Positions 24,957-33,139 of a stretch of 64,000 nt of DNA are shown here, piece after piece. The stretch is from Hasllibacter sp. MH4015 (GTDB taxonomy: Bacteria > Pseudomonadota > Alphaproteobacteria > Rhodobacterales > Rhodobacteraceae), in the NCBI RefSeq assembly GCF_020177575.1, contig NZ_JAHTBK010000001.1, positions 2,477,875 to 2,541,874 on the forward strand, given 5' to 3'. A model generated the notes under the pieces. That model made no database searches. It saw nothing but the letters and a program-made list of their open reading frames with translations, and was not told where the DNA came from. The translations under genes and the position numbers were made by a program. Every line of letters begins with the position of its first letter. Position 1 is the first letter of the stretch.

Positions 24957-25868
24957 TCAGTGGGCGGGCTGGATGAACGTCCCGTTGCGCAGATCCTGCA
25001 TGGCCTGTTGCAGCTCGGCCTGGGTATTCATCACGATGGGTCCGTGCCAGGCCACCGGCTCCTCGATGGGGGCGCCGGAGACGAGCAGGAAGCGCACCCC
25101 GTCGGGGCCGGCCTGAACCGTCACCTCGTCGCCTGAGCCGAAGCGGATCAGGGTGCGGTCGCCGGAAAGGTCGCGGATATTCACCTCCTGCCCCATGACC
25201 TCCTTTTCGAGCAGCACGCCCGAGGGCGCGGAGGCGTCAGTGAATGTCGCAGAGCCTTGGAAGACATAGGCAAAGGCGCGGCGATAGGTGTCGATCCGAA
25301 AGGTCTTGCGGACGCCCGCAGGCACGGAGATGTCGAGGTATTGGGGATCGGCGGCGATGCCATCGACCGGGCCACGCTTGCCCCAGAACTCTCCCGTGAT
25401 CACGCGCACATGGGTGCCGTCATCGTCGGTCACTTCGGGAATGTCGGCGCCCTGGATGTCTTGGTACCGCGGGGCGGTCATCTTCTGGCTGCCGGGTAGA
25501 TTCCCCCAGAGCTGGAACCCATGCATCTGCCCCTTGGCGTTCCCGAGCGGCATTTCCTGATGCATGATGCCGGAGCCTGCCGTCATCCACTGGACCGATC
25601 CCGGCCCAAGCCGACCCGTGTTCCCGAGGCTGTCGGAATGTTCCACCGTGCCTTCCAGCACGTAGGTGATCGTCTCGATCCCCCGGTGGGGGTGCCACGG
25701 GAACCCCTTGGCGTAAAAGGCCGGGTCGTCGTTGCGGAAATCATCGAACAGAAGGAAGGGATCAAGCTCCGACGGGTCCTGGAACCCGAAGGCGCGGTGC
25801 AGGTGAACGCCGGCTCCTTCCATGGTGGGCATGGCCGGGCGCGTTTCCAGAATGGGACGAATGGACAT
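24957..25868 (-). CDS. pirin family protein
   Basis: A 303-residue bicupin. The N-terminal cupin has the pirin metal site and neighbourhood: DPFLLFDDFRND, FPWHPHRGIETITYVLEGTVEHSDS and GSGIMHQEMP, with His, His, His and Glu as iron ligands. The C-terminal cupin covers about residues 170-290. Bacterial pirins act as quercetin dioxygenase-like enzymes or redox-sensitive regulators; which applies here cannot be read. Monocistronic. An 88-bp gap separates it from the divergent membrane-protein gene. Confidence 0.92.
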   Translation of the reverse strand: MSIRPILETRPAMPTMEGAGVHLHRAFGFQDPSELDPFLLFDDFRNDDPAFYAKGFPWHPHRGIETITYVLEGTVEHSDSLGNTGRLGPGSVQWMTAGSGIMHQEMPLGNAKGQMHGFQLWGNLPGSQKMTAPRYQDIQGADIPEVTDDDGTHVRVITGEFWGKRGPVDGIAADPQYLDISVPAGVRKTFRIDTYRRAFAYVFQGSATFTDASAPSGVLLEKEVMGQEVNIRDLSGDRTLIRFGSGDEVTVQAGPDGVRFLLVSGAPIEEPVAWHGPIVMNTQAELQQAMQDLRNGTFIQPAH

Positions 25869-25956
25869 ATCAAGGCCTCCTTGCGGCGTGTCTTGCCCCT
25901 AGGTAGGACGGGCGAGACCCTGCGCCTAGTCTGCATGGGTCCACGGAAGGTGTGCG

Positions 25957-26469
25957 ATGGCGCGGAAGAAGAAGATCGACCCGAACGAGGTTCTCGCCTC
26001 CATCACCCCCAAACCGGCGCGGCGCGTCGTGGCGGTCGGCATGATCGTGGCGCTCGGGCTGATCGTGCTGAGCGTGGCCATCGCCCGGCCCCCGGCGGCG
26101 CTTGGCTGGATGCTGTTCCTGACGTTTTTCGGTGCGGGCTGCATGTGGCTGGCCTGGGCCATGTGGCAGGCGACCGGGCGGCGGATCGAGCTGACACGCT
26201 CGGAATTGCGCGAGGTGGGCGAGGATGGCCGCGTCCTTTGCACGATCGAGAACCTCGCCAAGGTGGATCGGGGCATGTTCGCCTACAAACCGGCGGGCGG
26301 GTTCGTGGTGCGCCTGAAAGAACCGATGAGCCGTGTCTACGCGCCCGGCATGTGGTCGCGCTTCGGGCGGACGCTGTCGGTGGGCGGGGCCAGCGGGCGG
26401 CGCGATTGCAAGGAAGTGGCCGACCTGATGATCGTGTTGATGGTGGAGCGGGACGGCGGCCTTTCCTGA
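25957..26469 (+). CDS. hypothetical membrane protein with two transmembrane helices
   Basis: A 170-residue protein: a lysine-rich cytosolic start (MARKKKIDPNEVLASITPK), two membrane helices at about residues 22-43 and 47-70, and a C-terminal domain of about 95 residues (ATGRRIELTRSELREVGEDGRVLCTIENLAKVDRGMFAYKP) resembling small PH-like domains found in bacterial membrane proteins. No function assigned. Convergent with the glutamate dehydrogenase gene. Confidence 0.68.
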   Translation: MARKKKIDPNEVLASITPKPARRVVAVGMIVALGLIVLSVAIARPPAALGWMLFLTFFGAGCMWLAWAMWQATGRRIELTRSELREVGEDGRVLCTIENLAKVDRGMFAYKPAGGFVVRLKEPMSRVYAPGMWSRFGRTLSVGGASGRRDCKEVADLMIVLMVERDGGLS

Positions 26470-26526
26470 CAAGACCGCCGCGCGGGGCGCGCTAGAAGGC
26501 GCATTCCCCTTACCGCCCCGCCCGGG

Positions 26527-27960
26527 TCAGATCCCCTTGGCCTGGTAGCTTGCCGCGACCCGGTTGATGGAGACGAGGAAGCCAGCCGTCCGCAGGTCCG
26601 TAACCTCATCGCGGGTGTGCCAGACCTCCCGCATTGCGGCGTAGGCCTCCCGCATCGTGTCGTCGAGGCCGGACCGGACAAGCTCCAACTCTCCCGCGCC
26701 GCGCAGGTACTTCGTCTTAAAGTTTGGCGACAGGGTCCAGTTGATCGAGCTGTCCTTGGAGATCCGTTCCAATTCGTCCACGATCAATTGGTGGCGCGCC
26801 TCCTCCTGCCGGCGCTGCATCCGCCCGAACCGGATATGGCTGAGGTTCTTGACCCATTCGAAATAGGACACCGTCACACCACCCGCATTGGCATAGAGGT
26901 CGGGGATAATCACCGTGCCTTTTTCCATCAAGATGTCGTTGGCCCCCGCGGTTACGGGGCCGTTGGCCGCCTCGATGATAAGGGGCGCCTTCACGTCATT
27001 GGCGTTCGACAGGTTGATCACGCCTTCCAGCGCGGCGGGTATCAGGATGTCGCAATCCTCCGTCAGGCAAGACGACCCGTCCTCGACATAAGTGCCGTGG
27101 GGATAGCCCTTCACACCCTGGTGGTCCGCGATCCAGTGGCGAAGGCCCTCCACGTCGATACCGTTCGGGTCATGGATCGCACCGTCGCGTTCGATCACAT
27201 GGGTGATGATCGACCCGTCCTCCTCGCTCAGGAACTTGGCGGCGTGGTAGCCCACATTGCCGAGGCCCTGCACGATCACGCGCTTGCCGTCGAGCGACCC
27301 GCTCAGCCCCGCCTTGGCGATATCCTCGGGGTGGCGGAAGAATTCCTGGAGCGCGTATTGAACGCCGCGCCCCGTCGCCTCCACCCGGCCCTGGATGCCG
27401 CCCGCATGGGGGGGCTTGCCGGTCACGCAGGCGCGCGCGTTGATGTCGGTGGTGTTCATGCGCGCGTATTGGTCGGCCATGATCGCCATCTCCCGCTCGC
27501 CCGTGCCCATGTCGGGGGCGGGGACGTTCTGGGCCGGGTCGATCAGGTCACGCTTGATCAGCTCATAGGCGAAACGGCGGGTGATCTTCTCGATCTCGTC
27601 CTGGTCATATTCGCGGGGGTCGATGCGCAGGCCCCCCTTCGATCCGCCGAAGGGCGCTTCGACAAGGGCGCATTTGTAGGTCATCAGGGCCGCCAGCGCC
27701 TCAACCTCGTCCTGGTTGACGCCCATGGAATAGCGGATGCCGCCTTTGACCGGTTCCGTATGCTCGGAATGCACCGACCGGTATCCCGTGAAGGTCTGGA
27801 CTTTGCCGCGCAGTTTCACACCGAAGCGCACGGTGTAGGTGGAGTTGCAGACGCGGATCTTCTCTTCCAGCCCCGGGGGCAGATCCAGAAGGGCGGCCGC
27901 CCGGTTGAACATCAGGTCTACGGATTCGCGGAAACTGGGCTCGGCCCGGTTGGTCGTCAT
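26527..27960 (-). CDS. gdhA: glutamate dehydrogenase (Glu/Leu/Phe/Val family)
   Basis: Interconverts glutamate and 2-oxoglutarate plus ammonia. The 477-residue product has the catalytic segment PVKGGIRYSMGVNQDEVEALA, ALVEAPFGGSKGGLRIDP with the active-site Lys, PAPDMGTGEREMAIMADQY, and the Rossmann motif VIVQGLGNVGYHAAKFL. The long C-terminus with YFEWVKNLSHIRFGRMQRRQ resembles mid-length NAD-dependent forms, so ammonia release is the likely direction; this is not proven. AAAGGGAG lies 8 bases upstream of the ATG at 27960, ruling out longer in-frame starts. Monocistronic, with a 272-bp upstream gap. Confidence 0.93.
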   Translation of the reverse strand: MTTNRAEPSFRESVDLMFNRAAALLDLPPGLEEKIRVCNSTYTVRFGVKLRGKVQTFTGYRSVHSEHTEPVKGGIRYSMGVNQDEVEALAALMTYKCALVEAPFGGSKGGLRIDPREYDQDEIEKITRRFAYELIKRDLIDPAQNVPAPDMGTGEREMAIMADQYARMNTTDINARACVTGKPPHAGGIQGRVEATGRGVQYALQEFFRHPEDIAKAGLSGSLDGKRVIVQGLGNVGYHAAKFLSEEDGSIITHVIERDGAIHDPNGIDVEGLRHWIADHQGVKGYPHGTYVEDGSSCLTEDCDILIPAALEGVINLSNANDVKAPLIIEAANGPVTAGANDILMEKGTVIIPDLYANAGGVTVSYFEWVKNLSHIRFGRMQRRQEEARHQLIVDELERISKDSSINWTLSPNFKTKYLRGAGELELVRSGLDDTMREAYAAMREVWHTRDEVTDLRTAGFLVSINRVAASYQAKGI

Positions 27961-28232
27961 GGCGCTTCTCCCTTTCGCCGTCGCCTCGCACACAGAGGCA
28001 GGGACGCCAGGGGTCCCCGGACGCCCGGGAGCAGAAGGACACAAGGTCGTTGGTTTCGCAACCGAAGCTTGCGCCGCGGCGCAGCACATCAACGGGGCGG
28101 GGAATTTGCAGATGACCACTTGTCTTCACGCCCCTGCCCCATTTCTGCCTTGCTTGGCCCGGATAACGACCAACGGCGATATGTGTCCGTAAGAGCCATA
28201 CGCCGAGGGTATTATTTTGTGGAGTAGAGGCC

Positions 28233-29942
28233 ATGACGGGCCTTTTGGCAAAAATGGCGACCTCTGCCAGCGCGATGGCCGCGCGGCTGTCGCCCCGGCG
28301 CTTCGCACGCCGCGAAGACGGCACCGTGACCGCGTTCGCGGTGATGATGTTCATCCTGATGGTCAGCGTCAGCGGTATCGCGATCGACGTCATGCGCTAC
28401 GAAACGCAGCGCGCACAGCTTCAATATACATTGGACCGCGCGATCCTCGCCGCCGCCTCGCTCACGCAGCCCTATGACCCCGAAGGCGTGGTGCGCGACT
28501 ATTTCGCGATTTCCGGGCTGACCGAGTATCGCCTCGATATCCGCGTGGAGGAGGGGCTGAATTTCCGCCGCGTCCACGCCTATGCCGAGACCGAGTTGCG
28601 CCCCCACTTCATGCAATTGTTCGGTGTGCGCATGATGACCTCCCCCGCGATCGGCGCGGCGGAGGAGCGGATGGATTACATCGAAGTCTCCATGGTCCTC
28701 GATATCTCGGGCTCCATGGGCGACAACAATCGCATGGTGAACCTGCAACCGGCCGCGCGTGAATTCGTGACGGAGGTTTTGACCGCAAACGGCACCGACG
28801 CGGAGGAGAACCTCGTATCGGTCTCCATCGTGCCCTATAACGGCCGGGTGAATGCCGGTGCGCTGATCGGCAGCGTCTTCACCTTCGACGACGTCCACAA
28901 TTATTCGAACTGCGCCCGTTTCCTGCCCGCGGATTACCTGACGACTGCCATTGACCCGGCTGTCCCGATCCGCCGCCTGGCCCATTGGGACCGCGACAAC
29001 GAAGACGACGATCAGCTGTTCGAAACCCCCCATTGCCAGACCGACCAATACGGCGCGATCCTGCCTTGGCAGCACGACGAGACCACGCTGCACAACGCGA
29101 TCAACGCCCTCTCGACCGGTGGCTGGACGGCCATCGACGTCGGTATGCGCTGGGGCGTGGCCCTGCTGGACCCCGCGGCGCTGCCGGCGGTCAACGGCCT
29201 GATCGCCTCGGGCGACGTGCATCCCGATTTCGCGCAACGTCCCGCCCCCTACCGCGACGGGATCGAGTCGACGCGCCGCGACGACGAGACGATCAAGGTG
29301 GTCGTCCTGATGACGGACGGCGACAACACCAACCAATATGACCTGCGCGATGCCTATCGCACCGGCTATGCCCCGATCTTCTACCATCCCGGGGACGATC
29401 AGTACTCGGTCTGGTGGGAAGACCAGGGACAGTTCTGGCTTCCGGCCGACGACCCGCGCGATGCAAGCGGTTCTTGGCAGAATTCGCCCCATGGCGGGTG
29501 GAGTGCCTATGGCATGACCTCCGCAGAATTTACCACCGACGGCCCCAACGCCTATGACGGTGGCAGCCATACGGGTGAGGTCCTGCTCTGGGCCGACCTC
29601 TGGGCCGCCTATACCGCCGAATACATCGCGGAGGAATGGCTGGAGGAACCGGCCCGCGCCTCCGGCCATTGGGCGTTCCACAACGCCGTCGCGGACGATG
29701 CTAGCTATCGCTATGCCGCCCGGACCGAGGCCGATACGAACCTCTACAATATCTGCGACCAGGCCCGTGCCGCCGGCATCATTGTCTTCTCCATCGCCTT
29801 CGAGGCGCCCGAGGGCGGCCAGGACGTGCTGGAATACTGCGCCACGACCGAGTCCCACTACTATGACGTGGACGGGTTGGAGATTAACCAGGCCTTCGCC
29901 TCCATCGCGCGGACCATCAACCAGTTGCGGCTGATCCACTGA
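28233..29942 (+). CDS. TadG-like pilus/Flp-associated protein with VWA domain
   Basis: A 569-residue protein with an N-terminal TadE-like helix (GTVTAFAVMMFILMVSVSGIAID...) preceded by basic residues, then a von Willebrand A domain with an intact MIDAS, DISGSMG (157-163), TDGDN in the second metal-coordination loop, and a long aromatic/acidic insertion (FYHPGDDQYSVWWEDQGQFW...) between the second half strands. Such proteins are surface-exposed partners of Tad pili. It heads a three-gene set; the first overlap (TGATG) couples it to the next gene. The Tad ATPase, secretin and prepilin genes are not in the window. Confidence 0.85.
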   Translation: MTGLLAKMATSASAMAARLSPRRFARREDGTVTAFAVMMFILMVSVSGIAIDVMRYETQRAQLQYTLDRAILAAASLTQPYDPEGVVRDYFAISGLTEYRLDIRVEEGLNFRRVHAYAETELRPHFMQLFGVRMMTSPAIGAAEERMDYIEVSMVLDISGSMGDNNRMVNLQPAAREFVTEVLTANGTDAEENLVSVSIVPYNGRVNAGALIGSVFTFDDVHNYSNCARFLPADYLTTAIDPAVPIRRLAHWDRDNEDDDQLFETPHCQTDQYGAILPWQHDETTLHNAINALSTGGWTAIDVGMRWGVALLDPAALPAVNGLIASGDVHPDFAQRPAPYRDGIESTRRDDETIKVVVLMTDGDNTNQYDLRDAYRTGYAPIFYHPGDDQYSVWWEDQGQFWLPADDPRDASGSWQNSPHGGWSAYGMTSAEFTTDGPNAYDGGSHTGEVLLWADLWAAYTAEYIAEEWLEEPARASGHWAFHNAVADDASYRYAARTEADTNLYNICDQARAAGIIVFSIAFEAPEGGQDVLEYCATTESHYYDVDGLEINQAFASIARTINQLRLIH

Positions 29943-30487
29943 TGCTGATGTACGAGCTGAAAAACGCGCTGCGCCGCTTCCGCGACGATGAAAGTGCCAC
30001 GGCGACGATGGAACTCGTCATCGTGTTCCCGTTGCTGCTTCTGGTCTTCATCGCCGCGTTCGAGACGGCGATGATCCTGACCCGGCAGATCATGCTGGAA
30101 CGGACACTCGACATGGCGGTGCGCGTGTTGCGCCTGACGCGCGGCGAGTTGACCGACGCTGACGAGGTGCGCAATGCGATGTGCAGCAACACCTCGCTCC
30201 TGCCCAATTGCGAGACGCTGTTGTCCATCGACCTCTACGTCATCGACGACGACACGTACGACATGCCGTCCAACGACGAGATCTGCGCCGACCGCGGCAA
30301 TGACATCGTGATCGCCCCCAGCAACGAGTTCTCGCCAGGCAGCAACGATAGTTTCCTGCTGGTGCGGACCTGCCTGATCGTGGACCGTATCCTGCCGATT
30401 TCGGGATGGGGCCTGAACCTCGCGCGCGACGATTCCGGGGGGATGCACATGATGGCCTCCACGATCTTCGTGAACGAACGGAATTGA
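29942..30487 (+). CDS. TadE-like minor pseudopilin
   Basis: A 181-residue protein with a short cytosolic start, the TadE-type motif ESATATMELVIVFPLLLLVFIAAFE (Glu at the position after the processing site) and an extracytoplasmic domain with three cysteines (AMCSN, LPNCETL, EICADRGND) plus one near the end. It starts on the last base of the VWA gene stop codon. Likely an assembly partner of the VWA protein in a Tad-type surface structure. Confidence 0.8.
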   Translation: MLMYELKNALRRFRDDESATATMELVIVFPLLLLVFIAAFETAMILTRQIMLERTLDMAVRVLRLTRGELTDADEVRNAMCSNTSLLPNCETLLSIDLYVIDDDTYDMPSNDEICADRGNDIVIAPSNEFSPGSNDSFLLVRTCLIVDRILPISGWGLNLARDDSGGMHMMASTIFVNERN

Positions 30488-30500
30488 GAGGAGACCTGAT

Positions 30501-31049
30501 ATGAAACAGCTTCTGTCCCGGTTCTGGTCCGACACCTCCGCCGCCGTCGCCTTCGAATCCGTGATCGTCATGCCGCTCCTGATCTGGGCATGGGTCGGCA
30601 CGTTCACCTTCTTCGACGCGTATCGCACGTACAATACGTCGGTGAAGGCCACTTACACGGTGGCCGACCTTCTGTCGCGCCAGACCGATATCCAGTACCC
30701 GTCCGACATCGACGGCATGTCCGCCATGCTCGACGCGATGATCCGCAACAATGACGGGGTGGAGGTGCGGGTGACACAGATCCTGCGCACGACGACCGAC
30801 ACCTATTCCGTCGACTGGAGCCACGCTACCGGCACATTGGCCGCGCTCGCCACGCCCAACCTGACCGCGATCGAGGCGCAATTGCCCGCGATGGCCCAGG
30901 GGGAACGGGTCGTGTTGGTGGAAAGCTTCATCAACTACGTGCCGACCTTCAACATGGGCCTGCTGGACCTGACCTTCGAGAATTTCACTCTCACCCGCCC
31001 CCGCTATGCCGGGCAGGTGCGCTATGACCCGGTGCAACCGACCAGCTGA
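30501..31049 (+). CDS. TadE/TadF-like pseudopilin
   Basis: A 182-residue protein with the same layout: basic start, SAAVAFESVIVMPLLIWAWVGTFTFFDAYRTYN hydrophobic N-terminal helix with a glutamate in the E5-like position, and a soluble domain without cysteines. GAGAGGAG lies 6-7 bases upstream of the ATG. It ends the VWA-TadE-TadE trio, 13 bp after the previous gene. Confidence 0.8.
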   Translation: MKQLLSRFWSDTSAAVAFESVIVMPLLIWAWVGTFTFFDAYRTYNTSVKATYTVADLLSRQTDIQYPSDIDGMSAMLDAMIRNNDGVEVRVTQILRTTTDTYSVDWSHATGTLAALATPNLTAIEAQLPAMAQGERVVLVESFINYVPTFNMGLLDLTFENFTLTRPRYAGQVRYDPVQPTS

Positions 31050-31174
31050 TCCGGCGACACGTCGCGCCCCGCAAGCCGCATGTCGCGGACGGGCTTTCGG
31101 TTGCGCGGACCCTGGTTTAACGTGGTGCAACAGCCCTCCGATCCGGGGGGCTTTGCTGCGACCGAGGGGGCGAC

Positions 31175-32428
31175 ATGCGCTATTCCGGGCTTGGGGTTCT
31201 GTGGCAGGGCCTGACAGGCAACACAGGCTGGCGCCCGGCATGGCGCGATCCGGAGCCGAAATCCGAATATGACATCGTCATCATCGGCGGCGGCGGTCAC
31301 GGATTGGCAACGGCCTATTACCTTGCCGCCGAGCACGGGCTGACCAATGTCGCGGTTCTCGAAAAAGGGTATCTGGGTGGCGGCAATATCGGCCGGAACA
31401 CCACCATCGTGCGCGCCAATTACGGGCTTCCCGGCAATTCCGAATTCTACTCCCACTCCCTCAAGCTCTGGGAAGGGCTGGAGCAGGAGTTGAACTATAA
31501 CGTGATGCATTCCCAACGCGGCATCATCAACCTGTTCCATTCCGACGGTCAGCGCGATGCCTTCGCCCGGCGCGGCAATGCGATGATAAACCAGGGCGAC
31601 GATGCGATCCTTCTGGACCGCGCGGGCGTGCGCAAGATGCTGCCCTATCTCGACTACGAACAGACGCGCTTCCCGATCTATGGCGGGCTTTACCATCCGC
31701 GCGGCGGCTCGGCCCGGCACGACGCTGTCGCATGGGGCTTCGCGCGCGGCGCGGACCGGCGCGGGGTGGATTTGATCCAGAATTGCGAAGTGACCGGGAT
31801 CGACATCGAAGGCGGTGCGGTGCGCGGTGTGCAAACGACGCGCGGGGCGATCCGGGCGAAGAAGGTCGGGATCATCGTGGCGGGCCGCTCGTCACAGGTG
31901 GCGGCCATGGCCGGAATGCGCCTGCCGATTGAAAGCCACGTCTTGCAGGCCTTCGTAACCGAGGGGCTGAAGCCCGTCATTGACCATGTCGTGACCTACG
32001 GGATGGGCCATTTCTATATCAGCCAGTCCGACAAGGGCGGGCTGGTGTTCGGCGGCGATCTGGATTTCTACGCCTCCTACGCCGCGCGGGGGAACCTGCC
32101 GATGGCCGAACATGTGGTGGAGGCGGGCATGACCCTGATGCCGATGATCGGGAAGGCCAAGATGCTGCGGTCGTGGGGCGGGATCATGGACATGTCGTCC
32201 GACGGCTCCCCCATCATCGACAAGACCCATATCGACGGGCTCTATTTCAACGGCGGCTGGTGCTATGGCGGGTTCAAGGCGGTGCCGGGATCGGGCCATT
32301 GCATGGCGCATCTGATGGCCACCGACCGCCCGCACGAGGCCGCCGCGCGTCACCGGCTGGATCGGTTCACAACAGGGAAAGGGTTGATGGATGAAGAGGC
32401 TACGGGCTCTCAGCACAATCTGCATTAG
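31175..32428 (+). CDS. soxB: sarcosine oxidase subunit beta
   Basis: Flavoprotein subunit of heterotetrameric sarcosine oxidase, which oxidises sarcosine to glycine and passes the methylene group to tetrahydrofolate. The 417-residue product has DIVIIGGGGHGLATAYYLA (FAD Rossmann motif, 33-51), RNTTIVRANYG, a HDAVAWG motif with His182 at the covalent-flavin position, and a C-terminal FNGGWCYGGFKAVPGSG. First gene of the sox operon. The downstream gene overlaps its 3' end by 38 bases. Confidence 0.96.
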   Translation: MRYSGLGVLWQGLTGNTGWRPAWRDPEPKSEYDIVIIGGGGHGLATAYYLAAEHGLTNVAVLEKGYLGGGNIGRNTTIVRANYGLPGNSEFYSHSLKLWEGLEQELNYNVMHSQRGIINLFHSDGQRDAFARRGNAMINQGDDAILLDRAGVRKMLPYLDYEQTRFPIYGGLYHPRGGSARHDAVAWGFARGADRRGVDLIQNCEVTGIDIEGGAVRGVQTTRGAIRAKKVGIIVAGRSSQVAAMAGMRLPIESHVLQAFVTEGLKPVIDHVVTYGMGHFYISQSDKGGLVFGGDLDFYASYAARGNLPMAEHVVEAGMTLMPMIGKAKMLRSWGGIMDMSSDGSPIIDKTHIDGLYFNGGWCYGGFKAVPGSGHCMAHLMATDRPHEAAARHRLDRFTTGKGLMDEEATGSQHNLH

Positions 32429-32867
32429 CGCGATGCTGTGTTCCGGTGCTGCCGATGCGCAGGGCTTTCCCGCAGGTTGTTTCGTGCGGGATTACAGCCC
32501 CGAGCACCTTGCGACCCACCCCGAACAGGGGATCGCGGGCCTGCGTATGCTGTTCGATACTGCCGACCTGACGGTCTCCATCGTGGCTGTCACCTCCTAC
32601 GGGGGTCAGGCGCTGCGCGACGGGGTGCCGGGGCGCTTGCTGATCGCGAATGCCCTGTGCGACAGCGATGGGCGCTGCGACATTCCCTGCAACGGCGGTG
32701 GCTTCTGGCTGCACCGGGATGAGGGGGAGACGATCCTGATCCGCACGGACGGTGCGCGCGTCGCGGAACGGACCTGCGATCCGGACGCATCGGGCACCGA
32801 CCTGGTCGAAGTGCCGGGCGAAGTCACAACCTACCGTCTGACCCGTGTTCCCCTCGAAAGCTGTTAG
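32391..32867 (+). CDS. secreted hypothetical protein within sarcosine oxidase operon
   Basis: A 158-residue protein with a signal peptide (MKRLRALSTICISAMLCSGAADA) and a Cys-rich mature domain (GCFVRD, ALCDSDGRCDIPCNGGGFW, ERTCDPDA, LESC). The even number and spacing suggest disulfides in the periplasm. It begins inside soxB (38-base overlap), with a GGGAAAGGG stretch in front of the ATG, and ends 8 bp before soxD, so it is embedded in the sox transcription unit though no sarcosine oxidase subunit is exported. Function unknown. Confidence 0.72.
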   Translation: MKRLRALSTICISAMLCSGAADAQGFPAGCFVRDYSPEHLATHPEQGIAGLRMLFDTADLTVSIVAVTSYGGQALRDGVPGRLLIANALCDSDGRCDIPCNGGGFWLHRDEGETILIRTDGARVAERTCDPDASGTDLVEVPGEVTTYRLTRVPLESC

Positions 32868-32875
32868 AGGCCGCT

Positions 32876-33139
32876 ATGCAAATCCCCTGCCCCCTTTGCG
32901 GTGATCGAGACCTGCGCGAGTTTTCCATCCGCGGCCATGCGCTTGGCGCCAAGCGGCCCGAAGGCGAGACGTGGAGCGCGGATTGGGACGATTTCATCCA
33001 CAATCGCGACAACCCCGCCGGCCGGACGGAGGAGTTGTGGTTTCACGGCGGTGGCTGCTCTGCCTGGCTGATCGTGGACCGCGATACCGTCACGCATGAG
33101 GTGTTCGGCGCGCACCTCGCCTCGGAGGGCGGGCAATGA
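32876..33139 (+). CDS. soxD: sarcosine oxidase subunit delta
   Basis: Small zinc-binding subunit of heterotetrameric sarcosine oxidase. The 87-residue product has the zinc ligands CPLCGDRD near the N-terminus and HGGGCSAWL later, with EFSIRGHALGAKRP between. Length is typical. Overlaps soxA by 4 bases (ATGA). Confidence 0.95.
   Translation: MQIPCPLCGDRDLREFSIRGHALGAKRPEGETWSADWDDFIHNRDNPAGRTEELWFHGGGCSAWLIVDRDTVTHEVFGAHLASEGGQ

Noticed and set aside
28212-29939. Long minus-strand open frame (575 codons) opposite the VWA gene
   Set aside because: Arg/His/Gly/Val-rich antisense shadow of a clearly coding plus-strand gene; no family motif and no start context.
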